A DNA stretch of 64,000 bases from Cyclina sinensis (taxonomy: Eukaryota; Mollusca; Bivalvia; Venerida; Veneridae), in contig JAAONU010000001.1 of NCBI GenBank assembly GCA_012932295.1, forward strand, positions 53,560,901-53,624,900, in the 5' to 3' direction. Numbering within the stretch: the stretch's first letter is position 1; each line of letters starts with the position of its first letter. Positions 33,991 to 46,669 of the stretch are shown here, in pieces. The notes beneath the pieces are model-generated. The model searched no databases, was not told where the DNA came from, and saw only the letters and a list, made by a program, of their open reading frames with translations. The position numbers and the translations under genes are program-made.

Positions 33991-36600
33991 ACTAATTGTG
34001 TTTCACCTTCGTGATGTGATTTTAATTCTACGAATCTAGACTCTGTCAGTATTCTTTTTCATTTATAAGATAAAGGGAAGATTTTATGAACAAATATCAT
34101 GAAGATTTGTTCAAACTATGGTCTTGTGGATAACATCAGAAGTAACGCTAAGACAACCAGCTCTACTACCTTCATTCTACAATATAAACATATTTAACTC
34201 TTATTTTTTTATACAGCTTTATGATTTATATTGTGATATATATGTTTTCTACTTCATAGTGGACTTATGATACCGGTCATTTTTCTGCGTCCATTTGTCA
34301 ACATTTAGCTTTTTAATTCGTTTTTACTGACAACTGGTACCCTTCAAATTCCCAATTCCTTATTAAACGGCTGATAATCACTACTTCTGAAGAAAAAGAA
34401 ACAAATAACTACCAAACTGCTGTAAATGGACTGCAAAGGTCATTGCCGTCTCCTGTAATTACGGCGACTGCAAAGGTCATTGCCGTCTCTTGTAATTACG
34501 GCGCAGAAAAAATAAGACGGTGACGGTACACATTCAGGGAATATTCTGCGAAGTTAGATATTAAAGGCGACTGAAATAACCAATTAAAAATATCATTCTG
34601 AAGGAGAAAGATTTGAGAACTTTTATAGATCCACCTGCCGTATGCATGAAAACAAATCTTAGTGCGACATCATATTACACCAAACATTCAAATAAGTAAA
34701 TGCCTAAACATCTGCAATTGCGGTGGAATGATAACTTCAACAAAACTTCAACTGTGTTTTAAAATCCATTTGCACACGTAACTTTGTCCATTTTAATTGC
34801 TGTTATTAACAATCGTCGCTTTGAATGGGCAACCTCAGAATTAAGAAAGCATTCAGCAGAAACTAAAGTAACTTTGTAAATGACAGAATCAATAAGAAAC
34901 AGTTTAAATTGAAAAATGTTAAGTCCATTATTTATAAATTCAACTAAGAAATTTAATGTAAAAATATCTGATAATTCGTGCAATACGACATGCTATCTTT
35001 TAATAAGCACTGGATGAACTTTATTAAATCCCTTAGACCAATTTGGAACGTCAATTTGTAGTTAATTTCACTAATATTATATTTTGTACCGAGAGACTGG
35101 ACGTAACTAAAATATTCCATCGACTAGTTTATACCAAATGTTCTCGTTCACCTTTTGTATCTACTTCTTGACAACAAAATATTGAATTCATACAGACGTT
35201 AAAACTCATAGTTTTTGTTATTTGCAACCAGAGTACTAAAATCGGTGCATTTCTGTTAATTTTAAAGTAGGTTGCCTTGTATCAGGAAACTTTAAAAAAC
35301 AATTCATAACAAAGGATTTATGACTGTCTGCTAGATTTTCTTGTTATAATTATAGTGAATGATGGCACAAGAGCGTTTCGCAACGACATACAAGGCGTAT
35401 ACGAACCACAGACAACGTGAACAGAGGCAATACTTAATTAACTTCTATATAAATTCTATACGATTGCAATTTTAAACAAACTTGACTTATTGTGCGATAT
35501 TTGGCCTTTATTAGTTTATAAGTGGTTTATGTGTAAAAACAAAATAACGTCTCCGATTAAAATAATTTTAATCGAGGGATGCGCTAAGATCTTGATGTTA
35601 AAGTGGTGGAAGAAGTGTTTACATCTAGTGCACCATGAACAATAATTCATACGACGTTGTCAAGTAAAAACTCGATTAAATCTTAAAATGTATACTTACT
35701 TTTCACCTGATTAAATAAACACAATTTATACTAACTTCTGAGAAACAGTGTCAAAATTTATTGCTAAATTAAATCTTAAAGAAGAGTAAACATGAGCTAG
35801 TGCTCCCAGGAATTAAAAAATCTGTATTTCAGTAAGAGTAGTGAACTAAATAACAGTAAAAAGATTATACTAACATCAATAATTCACTTAAGATGAAAAT
35901 GCTGTTTAACTTATGAGAATAAAAAACATTCAATGTTGATGACAACAGACGAACATACGTCTTTACAAAGACAAAAAAATAACGTAGAGCAAAATAAAGA
36001 ACAAGCTACATAAAATAATAACGTACAAAATGTTAGAGAACCGAAGTTTTGGCAACATTTCTATTATCGTAAAAAAGTGCTTATATATTAAATGATGTAG
36101 AGTTTCTCAAAATATTTTGCGTTTGTTTTAAAATTACCTACTAGATGTTTGAAAACAAAAGATTATGTAAGAACTTACAAAAACAAAAAGAACCTGGCTG
36201 TTTCAATGAAAAACAATGAAGCAAGTAATTGAAAGCAAGTGCTAAAGACATATTCAGTAAATTCTTGCATTCCTTGAACATGATGAAAGAAAAAAAGAAA
36301 TGAGAAACAGCTGTGTTCCTGGGGTTTGAAAGTGAAATACTGTTTCTCTTAAATAAAAAGGAGCTCTTTCTCTTAATATACCTTATTTTGCGGTGGTCTG
36401 CTTTACCAAAGCAAGTTCATTTTCATCAGCTAAGATATTTCTGACATGTTTCGATAAAGATATAAACGTGTTTTCCGTCTACTTAGACTAGGTATATGTG
36501 ATTAAACATAGTTCCTAAAGATTGTGATGTTGCCTTACTGCTTCAGACTAAGCATTTCATGTATAAGATTATTCAGCAGGCACGCGATCAAAACTAATTG
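33991..36600. other. no gene seen; one small tandem duplication
   Basis: A 37-bp unit (GACTGCAAAGGTCATTGCCG then TCTCCTGTAATTACGGC) is duplicated at 34428-34501 with one difference. The rest is AT-rich without recognisable content. Confidence 0.5.
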
Positions 36601-36810
36601 CGCAAAACGCTAATAAAAAATTACTTAAGAATTTTTGAATTTGATGGTATGCAAATCTTGATGATGACGAGATAAAATAATATAAGATTAACAACATACC
36701 GTCCGTGTACAAACCCAAACGCTTTTCTACAGACAACGTAAATGGACTATACTGACGCATATTTCAATTATTTTGAGAAAAGACAAAAGATAGCTGACAT
36801 GTTTCGATTA
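36600..36810. repeat. segmental duplication module X, copy 1 (partner 51615-51815)
   Basis: The shared core AGATTAACAACATACCGT.CG followed by TGTACAA (36687 / 51691) is accompanied by matching flanks (GCAAATCTT, AACGTAAAT..A.T.TACTG.CGCAT, TTTTGAGAA...AGACAAAAGATAGCTGAC). No coding content recognised. Confidence 0.75.
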
Positions 36811-37329
36811 AGATATTAAAGATAATAAGAAGATGGTATCGCTGAGATTTTCAGTTTTACGAATTGTGTACTGGGAATGAAAACGATATGTAGGAAGGAA
36901 AGCAAAACACATCATTGCTTAATTTTACACACCAAGAAATTCAGGGTTTTTTATTACCATCAAACAAACTGACATAAAGTCGGGATCTAATACTCTAATA
37001 AGACAGTTTACTTTAGAACTTGAACATTCACTTTTCTCGTGCATGGTAATAAAGATAAATAAAGAGGAAATGTATATCTTGAAAAATGAACGGCCAGCTT
37101 ATATAATTGATGTTATTTTGTTGAACTGAGATTTGTTCCGAGTCATTTTATTCCCCTGACAAAATAGTGTATTTCAGCTGGAAGCATATCTTCACACTAA
37201 TTTATTACAATATTCATATTGATATTCAACTGCCTTTGTTTACTTCATGACACTGTAAAATAAAGCAAATTTTCTTCATACTTTCTTTTGATTCTAAATA
37301 CATATGACAGGGTCAGGTTATATTTATTG

Positions 37330-37756
37330 CTATCGTTTTCTGACAGAAACCGAAACGGATGCCATCCGTGCGCGATCGGGAAGTCCGCTCGTGAGGTCGC
37401 AATGTCAATACAAGGCATTCGTCTTGTCCGCCCGCGAAATCGCCACTTTACTGCTACTGAAGCTGCTGATAACGCTGTGGACAATCATAATCGGTACTCT
37501 GTCCCCAAAACTGTCAGGAATCGATTGCGAGAGATTGGTCTGCGATCTCGTCATCCTTAAATTGGTTTGCTTCTCACTTGACCACCTTGAGCACGTCAAA
37601 TGCCCCGGGTGGTGGTCCAGACAATTTCCAATATCGCAGTGGAAACGGGTATTCTAAACTGGTAAGTCCCGATTCATTCTTTCGTGCAGACGGCCGACGT
37701 CTTGTTTACCGTCGTCGTGGGGATCGCTCTTCCTTTGCGTTAAATGTCTTGAGAAA
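37330..37756 (+). pseudogene. Tc1-like (Tc1/mariner) transposase fragment, dead
   Basis: Pieces of a Tc1-type transposase appear in several frames. First comes an HTH-region segment ending SVPKTVRNRLREIGLRSRHP and a stop (about 37400-37560), as in paired-like DNA-binding domains with T-VRNRL-GL-RP. Next is a WWSRQFPISQWKRV-like stretch (37605-37650), then FTGKSRFILS and ADGRRLVYRRRGDRSSF (to about 37740), matching the W..V.F.DES.F......D....V.R..GER segment of DDE/DDD Tc1 enzymes. The first catalytic Asp (DES) reads as Gly (GGT) and the Glu as Lys, and at least two frameshifts are present, so the copy is inactive. Terminal repeats were not found. An inverted-array repeat begins directly after it. 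Confidence 0.75.
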
Positions 37757-38435
37757 GATGAATTTAATATCTTTGGACTGTCAACAAACGACAACAGTAT
37801 AAGGAGTTTTTTTTTTGCAAATTATAAAACAGCCTTTTCGTTATTTGTTAACTAAAGGCTGCAAACAGCCTGGCGGTCTAGCGATCTAAGATTTACATTG
37901 TGAATAAAAAAAGTAATACCTTTGGACCAAGCGTCAAACAAACAACAACAATAAATGGGGTTTTGTGTGTACTTTTGCAAATAAAATAGCGTCTTTTCAT
38001 GTTTTGTTATCTAAAGGCTTCTAACGGCCTTAGATATACATTGTGCATCAAAATGAAAATAATATCTATGAACTAAGTGTCAACAAACTGCAATAAAAGG
38101 GGTTTGGGTGTATTTTTGCAAATTAAAATAAAAGTGTTTTTTCATGATTTGTTATCTGAAAGCTGCTAGCGAACCAGCGGCCTAGCGGCCTAAGACAAAC
38201 CTGTCTTTCCCAACAAGAATAATATCTTTGAACTAAGTGTCGATAATCAACAAAAATAAAAAGGGTTTGGGGTGTAGTTTTGCAAATAAAAAAACGTCTT
38301 TCTATGACTTATTATCCTCTTATTTTTCACATACTCACTCACTTAAATTTCTTTCTTTCTTTGTTTCTGTTTTTCTGTCTTCCTCTTTTCTTTCTTTTCT
38401 TTTTAAGATTATGAGAGACAGATAGATTATGTTAT
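37757..38435 (+). repeat. tandem array, direct orientation (~150-bp units)
   Basis: About four units, each containing GTCAACAAACGACAA-(T)AAA-GGGGTTT..GTGTA.TTTTGCAAAT, then TC.TTTTCATG.TTTGTTATCTAAAGGCTGC.A.CGGCCTA. GGGGTTT-type anchors fall at about 37805, 37953, 38098 and 38262. The units match the reverse complement of the array at 38440-39730. Confidence 0.85.
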
Positions 38436-38439
38436 TTGT

Positions 38440-39730
38440 TAAAACTGAGTTAAGAAATAATTCTCTTACTATGAAACACAACGTGTATCTCAGGCCAAAG
38501 GACCGCTGTGCCGCTAGCAGCCTAAAGGTGGCAAATATTCTTACAAATATTCTTTTGTAAAAAAAAATCGTCATTTTTATAGTTGCAAATATACAACCTA
38601 AAACCCGTTTGTTTATGTTGTTTGTTTGATCTGAGTTCAGAAATACTATTTCAACTGTGAACTCTCTGTATATCATAGGTTGCTGGGCCGCCAGCAGCCT
38701 AAAAATAGCTCACACTTCTCTTCATGAAAAGCCTTTTATTGAATTTGCAAAAGGACACCAAACCCCTTTTGTTTCTGTTGTTTGTATTAACTGAGTTCAG
38801 AAATACTACTTTTACCGTGATACACTATGTATATCATAGGCCGCTAGGCATGGAAATCTTTTTATTAATTTGCAAAGGACTTTGTTCACAATGTCTTTTT
38901 TAAATTATGATACACCATGTATATCTTAGGCCGCTAGCAGCCTGAAGATAGCAAGTTCTTCTTAAAACCACCTTTTCTTGAAAATTCAAAAGTACATAAA
39001 AACCCCTTTTGTTTATTTTGTTTGAACTTGGTTCAGAAATGCTATTTTAACTGTGATGCACTTTGTATATCTAAGGTTGCTTGGCCGCCGCTAGCAGGCT
39101 AAGAAAAGCAATAACTTCTTTCAAGAAAACCCCTTTTTCGATTTTCAAAAAGACACCCAAATCCCCATTTGTTTATATTGTTTGTTTAAACTGAGTTCAG
39201 GAATACTATTTTCACTGTGAAATAATATGCATAACTTAGATCGTTAAGCCGCTGGGCCGCTAGCAGCATAAAGTTAGAAACTTAATATTTTCTTGAAAAA
39301 AAAAACCCACTATTTTTTCACATGCAAAAAGTGCACCAAAACCCCTTTTGTTTACGTTGTTTGAACTGAGCTAAAAATACCATTTTAACTGTGATACACT
39401 AAGAAATCGTAGGCCGCTCGGCCGCCAGTAGCCTTAAGATAGCAAATACTTCTTTTCATGAAAAAAAACTCTGTTTTGAATTTTCAAAAATACACCACAA
39501 ACCCCTTTAATTGTTCTTGTTTGTTGACATTTAGTTCAAAGATACTACTCTATTAAGACATAAAATGTATATCTTAGGCCGCTAGATAACAAATATTTTT
39601 TTCATGAAAACTCCTCTTTTCTGAATTTGCAAAAATACATACCAAACCCCTTTTATTGTTGTTGGATGTTTACACTTCGTTCAATGATATCCTATTGTGA
39701 TCATCAATGTATATTTTATGCCGCTTGGCC
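38440..39730 (-). repeat. tandem array, inverted orientation (~150-180-bp units)
   Basis: About seven units, each with ATATCTTAGGCCGCTAG, CAGCCTAA..ATAGCAAAT, TTCTTTTCATGAAAA, TTTTTGAATTTGCAAAAGTA, CACCAAACCCCTTTTGTTTA and TTGTTTG.ACTGAGTTCAGAAA. This is the reverse complement of the 37757-38435 unit, so transcripts across the junction could form a long imperfect hairpin. Confidence 0.85.
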
Positions 39731-39800
39731 GCCAGGCTGCCACGGTTAGGTCGCTAGGTCGCCAGGTCACTGAAGTTAGGCCGATAGGCCGCCAACTTCA
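39718..39800. repeat. short-period GC repeat at the array's outer edge
   Basis: Repeated TAGG(T/C)CG(C/A)(T)-like steps (GTTAGGTCGCTAGGTCGCCA, then GTTAGGCCGATAGGCCGCCA) show expansion of the ~10-bp GGCCGCTAG core of the array unit. Confidence 0.7.
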
Positions 39801-40033
39801 CGAACATTTGCAAATCTGATCAGTATAACGACGCACCCTCTTAGAACATATGGAGTTTAGGTTGTATTCGATTGTATCGAACAGAAATTAATTTCCAGAG
39901 AAAAACAAAACAAAATTACTGAGGGATTTGAATCAAATTGCATTATAAAAGTACAATATTAGGATATTTCACTGCTGTTTTAAAGTAAATAATAAAAGTC
40001 ATTTTGCAATAAGAACTGTCACTGTAAGATGAC

Positions 40034-40420
40034 AATGCCCCCGAAGAGGTGTTTTGACTTTGTGCTGAGGAACAGTCATTCGAGGGTCAAGGTCAAATAA
40101 ATATAGGTCAGTGGGAAGATCTTGTCCAAAGGGGTGTTGTGTCCAAGCATGAAGTAAATCCACTCACTAATAAGGAAGTTATGGTCAATGTTAAAGTTTT
40201 TGGACAATTGGATCTTCAAGGTGAAGGTCATTCAGGCGTTGAGGTGAAATGAATATAGGTCAGTGGGAATGTCTTGTCCAATGGGATGTTGTGTCCATGT
40301 ATGAAGTAAATCCACTTACTAATAAGAAAGTTATGGCCAATGTTAAAGTTTTCAGACGGACTGACGGAATGACGGACGGACAGTTCAAAAACTATATGCC
40401 TCCCTTCGGGGCCATAACAA
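40034..40420 (+). mobile_element. Helentron/pearl-like tandem-repeat element, 2 units
   Basis: Left end TGCCCCCGAAGAGG (40036) is matched in inverted orientation by the right end CCTCCCTTCGGGGCCA (40399). Between them lie two ~152-bp units (ATATAGGTCAGTGGGAA at 40101 and 40253) and a GACGGACTGACGGAA-type microsatellite (40353-40382). No ORF. The architecture (tandem core, tetranucleotide microsatellite, terminal hairpin ending CATAA) matches non-autonomous bivalve repeat elements; the Helentron link is inferred from published family descriptions as I remember them. Confidence 0.6.
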
Positions 40421-40424
40421 AGAC

Positions 40425-43400
40425 ATCAGAACAGAAATGTCAATGACAATATGATGCTTGTCTCATACACTAAATCAATCTTATCTAAATAAAATAAATA
40501 GTTTTCTTGTGATAAAATAGATTCAGAAGAATGAATTACTAAAAAGTTACAGGGACGTGCGGCTTTATTGAGTTAGAGGCTGCCATTAGAATATAATTGT
40601 TGCCTAAGAGCATCTGGGGTACCCTTTGTGAGTGACAACTCCAATCCATTCTGGCGCCTTGCCTATAGTCAACGTTATTTAAAATAGAGTGGATGCAGCA
40701 TATGTACAGGAAAATGTGCAGTAAATGGCCAATTTCAGAGAATAACCATAATTGCAAAAGACAATGATAACTTTCATACAGAACTTAATTTAATTTTACC
40801 ACACTCCGAAGAAAACGATTACATTCAGTACACAATTTGTTGCCAAGTTGAATATTAGAAATATGGAGAGTTTGTGTCTGGATGAACAGGTTATATATAT
40901 AGCAATGCACATGGAAAGTTTAACTATCTTTTCATCTGGACACAGTTAATAGACAGATCATTTAGACGTAATAACAACGTTGTTACCACTTCATAACTCC
41001 ACTTCTTCAAATAACTGGAACGATTGGAAATGTCTTAAACTTATCCCCCAAAATACCATTTTCCTGACTGATTATTCAGATGTCAAAACCAGGTTTTTAC
41101 AACTCGAAATTCCTGACTGACATCTGAGATGTCAAAATCAGTTTCCAATTTCTCCTACCAATTCTATTTTCTACTTACAAGACTTTAATTTTAGAATTCA
41201 AATACAATAACAGAGCATTAATACAGAAAATAGAAAAATAAAAACAAAATCCTAAACTTAAACCAAACAACAACAACAACAGGAAATCAACAGCAACAGC
41301 AACATTATTTTTCTTTTATTTATGAATGGCATAAACTATGATGTTAAAAAAGAAATAAACACTTTTTTCTGCACGATATTCAGAAATTAAATATACGTAG
41401 ATGCATGAGTTGTTATTTAAAAATTGGTACCTTAAAAGTTTAGACAAAATCGGTGTACATGTGTACATGTAGATGTACCTGAGACATGGTTTAGTCCGGT
41501 TAAATTAAACTTGTGGAATCTATGACTATGGTAGTGCGTCATTTAAGCAGAACAAAGGACATTTTTATTACATACTTAGCGTCTCTGTTTATTTGTATAA
41601 TTCTTTGCTCGCAAAAAGCCATTATTACATGCTGAGAGTCGACGAAATTCAGTTTGATAATTATTCGGAAACAGACAACAACTTCCTGTCTTTTAAATGA
41701 TTCACTGAATGCCCCATTATATGACGACATACCGAACAAATAACGCTGTTATTTCGTTAAGAATGAGTATTCCAGGACATCTTCAGAAATTACAGTCAAT
41801 TTACTTTCCTAAATATTATTCGAGAAAATATGTTTTTTATATGTTTTCAACAATATTTGTTATTTTACACACAATTTTTAAACACTACTTTTTTTTGCAT
41901 AATTTATTACAGTACAATCATCATTCGTTCACTGCCATGACTCATACCAATAGGACTGATATACAATATTCTTGATGTGTTCTGTGATAAAGTGTGAAAT
42001 TTCATATCAATATATTAAGTAAATGAGAATAGAAAGTCTTGATGACCAATTAGGAAAGGGATTTTGAAAGTGTAAAAAAGGTAAGCAACTGCTTGAAGAA
42101 TGTATTTGTATAAAGCGTAAATATACTGTTCATATATATTGGCTGGTCGGGAAGCATATTTCCGTTTCAGCTCTTTCAGAAGGGAGAAATTATTAACATT
42201 ATCATTTAATGCTCCTTCACTGTTTTATTACGTGGAACAGTTATAACAATAATCATATAATTATTATTATTATCATAATTGTTATTATAATGTTTAGAAA
42301 TTAGCAGTTTAAACAATATAAAAGCGTTTAATGTCTCCAACGGGTAAACTTCATGCTTAAGGAAGTATTAAGTTGTGTTTGTCATTCATAACGTACTAAC
42401 GTCTTTTGAGCGGTCAAAAACAAGTTTTGTAACAAAGGAGTAATAGAGGAGGCAGCAAATTTGATTTCATTTACTGGCATTATATTACATACATTTAATG
42501 GTTCGTAAATCGTAACAGTGTCTACTGTTAAAAACAACAATAAATTTACATTATGCTCCATTTGTCCATTTCGCTCGGCAAAATTTGACAAGTGATACAA
42601 AACATAATAACCAGTCTACAAAGAAAAAATGAAATGCAAACTTGTGTGTAGTTCTTACATAATGATCTCGTGTTTTGATTTTAAGAAGGTGTAAATAATT
42701 GTGCGCAGACTTCAACATTATTTTTTCTAAACAACTGTTACGTCATTTTTCAAACTGCTACGCAATAAGCTAATAAACAAGCTAAATTGTTTAAGCACAC
42801 CGTATTTCTTGAAGGAAGACATTGTCATAACAAGAAAATGGTAGTACGTTCCCCCAAAAGCCTAAACTTCCACGTAATCCTTCTTCGAATTAGTAAAATC
42901 CTGAATTTAAACGACACTTGCTGAAATTTGACACACGATGAAAGAACTTTAACTTCCACCGTCTTGAAATATCTTTACATCGGTGTAAATTAGTGAATAA
43001 ACTTAATTGGTTTCCTTAAATACTTTTGATATCTAGGATGAAAGAGAGCAAAAGACGCTAATTAATGAAAAAATTTAAATGACAAAATTAGAATTCATTT
43101 GCTTTTCGCTTATAAAATAACCTGATAAAAACATAAGGGGTGCTGAAATTAGAAATAGGACAAAAAAGAACACAGTATGTAAAGTTTCATTTGATAAAGG
43201 TTTTCAGAACGCTCCTGTTCCTGTTACTTTAATATGTGATAGATATAAAGATGAATTTAATTTGAAACTGTAATATGTTTTATGGAAAACGAGTGGCTTC
43301 TGCACGTTTCGGAATATAATTGAAAAAACAATTTCAGCCTGAAGAAAGCATTTGCTTGGTTCATTTATGACAAATTTCTGGCAAAATTTCAGGACCAGTT

Positions 43401-45130
43401 TCTTCTTAAGTACTTTTTTAAGCATTTGGGAATGTTACTTATTGTATAATTCCTAACTGAAGTGTTATCAATTCAGTTTATGTGTACTGATATACGACCG
43501 TATTTCCTTACTCACGTTCGTTCCGTACTCGATGCATTTTTGTTGTTATTTTTTGTTTGTTTGTTTGTTTGCTCTTTCTTTGTTTTAGATATGGCCTTTA
43601 ATAGTCTTTAATTACCTCAATATAAATTTTTAATGATTTAATAACTTTAATAAGTATTTTTCTTTCAGAAACAACAGAATAAATTTTTTTTACATATTTT
43701 TTATATATTTTGGTCAAATGATCATTCGAGTATAGGAAAATAATAAATTTAAGCTGAATTATATATATTAAATAGAAATGCCAGTAGGGAAGTTTGATAA
43801 ATAATAGATGCATTTTCTCAACTAACTTTTGCAAAAAACTCTTCTGAGATTTTTTGTGTGTGAATAACTTTTAGCCTGAACAAACAGTATTTAAGGGCAG
43901 TGACTTCGTTAGTTAAGATGTTATCAGCTTAACCAATAATTCCATAAGCTCATGCACTTTTCTTAGCACTCGTTTTTTCGTTTTCTCAATTTCTCAGTAT
44001 GACTGTTTTTGTCAGGTAATCTCTTGACTGAGAATAAATCAGGAAAACAGATTTTTTGTTCTTTATTCCTTTAAATATGTACTGTACACATGCTTCATAC
44101 GGCTATCTGATGTCCTTCATGTAAAGTTATAATTTTCTTTAGTTTTCATTACTTGTTCCGCAATAAATTTTTTTCTGGTTTCTTACAAACGTCATAATCA
44201 AATATTGAGAAATAATGATTTAGGTTTAACATTAAATGTTATGCATAAATAGAATAAAAAAAACCCGAAGTTTGAGGGAAATTACCATATATGTGAACTA
44301 TCATTTGGAATAGAAACAGCTCACTGAAAATTGACAAATAAACTCATTGAAGCGTGCAGCTGATTGGAAATCATACATTTACCTAATGTATCAAAGGCCT
44401 ATAATAACAGTGCCCTACGCATGTAGGATTATTTTAAACATTAAATGAAGTGTCATAATCCTGTATGACGGAATCAGTATTGAGTTAATTCACTGAAACA
44501 GTATTATCTCAGTTTCTATGCATCATTAGTTGTACTTTGTGGATTGTATTTTATCAAACAGGGGCTATCTTACTACAGACGCTAATTAGAACGACAGCAA
44601 AGAGCTAATTGATCTGAAAAACTCTCATCTAATTTCAAAAAAGCATTTATTATAATCGCAGGAACATACTTCGCTATTTTTGTCAAATGTTGATTCATTT
44701 ACGTCATTGTTATTTCTATTGCGTGTTAAGATTAAGCAGCTGTCGGATACAGCGTATTTGAATTACATAGCTTTTGTATACTTAATACATTTTATTTTAG
44801 TATGTCTTTTAACAAGGGAATGCTAGCGAATTGCAAGAAAAAACTTCATCACAGGAATTATACAAACAACGCATTTACTGACACCTGAATTTCAACAAAA
44901 GAAACAGCCTTTTTTCGTTAGCAAATATGCTTAACCATCAGGTATGTGGCAACTAAACTTGATGCATATGTTTTACCTCCCGAACCAAACTTGTAATGAA
45001 CTTGCAATGAACTTGTTTGTTATCGTTTTTTACCAAAACTTTTACTAAGAGGGAAACAGACATTTAAGTAAAAATCATTGAAATAATCTTTTACCGATTA
45101 TTTCATTTTTTTTAAATTTTTATTTTTTTA
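40425..45130. repeat. segmental duplication block Y, copy A
   Basis: Collinear with 48620-50960 (copy B) and 53110-58070 (copy C). Anchors include GTGCGGCTTTATT (40557 / 48773 / 53229), CAATTTCAGAGAATA.CC (40730 / 48915 / 53393), TCTCTGTTTATTTG or its variant (41581 / 49519 / 55004), GTGTTTTGATT (42671 / 50211 / 55500), TCAAAGGCCTATAATA.CA (44390 / 56888), GATTCATTTACGTCATTGT (44692 / 57150) and TGACACCT.AAT (44879 / 57312). Copy A also holds AAT/ATT repeats near 42250-42290 and a GTTT microsatellite near 43552-43572. Short minus-strand ORFs beginning MQLWLFSEI are shared shadows with no sign of constraint. No gene recognised. Confidence 0.8.
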
Positions 45131-45179
45131 TAATTACGGCTAAATTAATTCAAACCCTTTTGAGTTACGGCTCTGGACG

Positions 45180-45435
45180 GATAAACCATGACGAACGGAC
45201 GAACAACGCCAAACCATAGCGTTCGTATGTTATTGATCAGAGATGCTTTTTGTGGTCAAAGTCACAGTGACCTTGATCTTTGACCTACTTATCTCAAAAT
45301 CAATAGGTGTCATCTACAGGTTATGACAACCTCTAAACCCGTCTATTCTACGGACAGACAGACGGATGGAACAACCGATATGTGCAAAGAAATATATTCC
45401 CGCTTCTTTGAAGGCAGGGCGGGGGCATAATAAGG
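45180..45435 (+). mobile_element. tandem-repeat element remnant with terminal hairpin
   Basis: A single TGACCTTGATCTTTGACCTA unit (45270) is followed by TACGGACAGACAGACGGAT (45352) and ATATATTCCCGCTTCTTTGA..GCGGGGGCATAATAA (45400-45434). It shares the right-end plan with the elements ending at 46430, 47790, 40420 and 54935. Confidence 0.55.
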
Positions 45436-46430
45436 GTAACCATCATATGAAGCTTGAAGATTTGTGGTCAAATGATACTAAAGTTTTTGAGTGAAAACCA
45501 TTTTCAAATTTAAAGTGATTTTGACCTTTGACCTATAGATTCCTAAAACAATAAGGATCTTTTACACACTTCAGGAAGTTTGAAGGCTGTGGGTCAAATG
45601 GTACTTGAATTATTGAATTGAATGGAAACCATCTTAAAACTGAAGGTAACAGTGGCCTTGACCTCTGACTTACAGAAACTGTAGGAGAATTTTACACAAT
45701 AAGGGAAACCACTCCATGAAGTTTAAAGGCTACTGGTCAAAGTACATTAGATTTTTGAGTGAAAGTCACTTAAAAATCTAGTAAAAACTACCTTGATCTT
45801 GACCTTTTACCTACTGACCCCAAAACACCCATTTAAGATATTCTGCAAAATAACGGCAACCACACTGTTAAGTTTAAATACTGTAGGTCGAATTTTACTC
45901 AAGTTATTAAGTGGAAACAGTTTTCAAATTGAAGGTGTTATAGATCATGACCATTGACATTCTGACCCCAAAAACAAATAGAGACCTTTTATTCAATAAG
46001 AGCAACCATTTTGTGAATTTTGAAGGCATTAGCTCAAATGGTACTCCAGTTATTGAGAGGACAAGGTTTTCAAATTTAACGTGACCGTGACCTTGACCTA
46101 AGTCATACTGATCCCAAAAACAATAAGGATTTTTTCCAAGTAAGGACATTTACCCCATGAAGTTTGAAGGCTGTGGGTCAAAAAGTACTTGAGATATTGA
46201 GCGGACATGGTTTTCAGATTCAAGATGACAGTGACTTTTACTGACTTTTATCAGAAACACCAGGGATCTTCTACTCAATAAGGGCAACAACCCTATGAGT
46301 TTAGAAATGTATAGGTCAGATGGTACATGAGTTATTGGTCCGACAAGGTCTAGTCTACGGACGGACGGGCCGACCGACATGTGCATAGCAATATACCTCC
46401 GCTTCTTCGAACGGCATAATAATGACATCC
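45436..46430 (+). mobile_element. tandem-repeat element, ~7 units of ~145 bp, terminal hairpin
   Basis: Units are marked by GAAGTTTGAAGGCTGTGGGT and variants at about 45452, 45575, 45718, 45868, 46015, 46159 and 46295, each followed ~70 bp later by a GTGACCTTGACCT-type block. The right end is ACGGACGGACGGGCCGACCG (46357) and then CTCCGCTTCTTCGAACGGCA with TAATAA (46397-46425). Minus-strand ORFs inside are repeat shadows. Confidence 0.65.
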
Positions 46431-46439
46431 TAACATTAG

Positions 46440-46545
46440 ATTCTTTTTAACACTACCTAATTAAGTTCGCATACAACGGTATTACGCTTGCCTCAAAGGG
46501 ACATCCGAAATGGTACAACAGCAACTCACTATATAAAGACTAATG
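46440..46545 (+). pseudogene. module Z copy 1: conserved peptide KFAYNG-TLASKGHPKWYN
   Basis: I do not recognise the protein. The frame reads HYLIKFAYNGITLASKGHPK then WYNSNSLYKD and a stop. The second copy at 52840-52920 differs mostly at third codon positions: of ten codon changes over ~27 codons, eight are synonymous. That pattern is expected only if the peptide was under purifying selection. Upstream similarity continues to the shared CATTAGA, where this copy has an in-frame stop, so it may be an isolated exon or a decayed gene. Confidence 0.45.
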
Positions 46546-46669
46546 TCAATGCATCAGTACACCTGTTGGAATTTTAATCCTTCAAATGTTCTACAGACGG
46601 ATAAAGTTTATTTATTTATTTAATCATTATTATTCGTATTTACATGAATACATGAATGTTTGTGAAACA

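Noticed and set aside
37245..37599. Minus-strand ORFs overlapping the Tc1-like relic
   Set aside because: Shadows of the plus-strand transposase remnant.
40539..40757. Minus-strand ORFs beginning MQLWLFSEI here and at 53238-53420 as a conserved gene
   Set aside because: Similarity comes from the shared segmental duplication; differences are not concentrated at third positions, frames shift between copies, and copy B has stops.
45907..46428. Two minus-strand ORFs beginning MSLLxK/RS
   Set aside because: They are readings of ~145-bp tandem-repeat units and the terminal microsatellite/hairpin, not genes.
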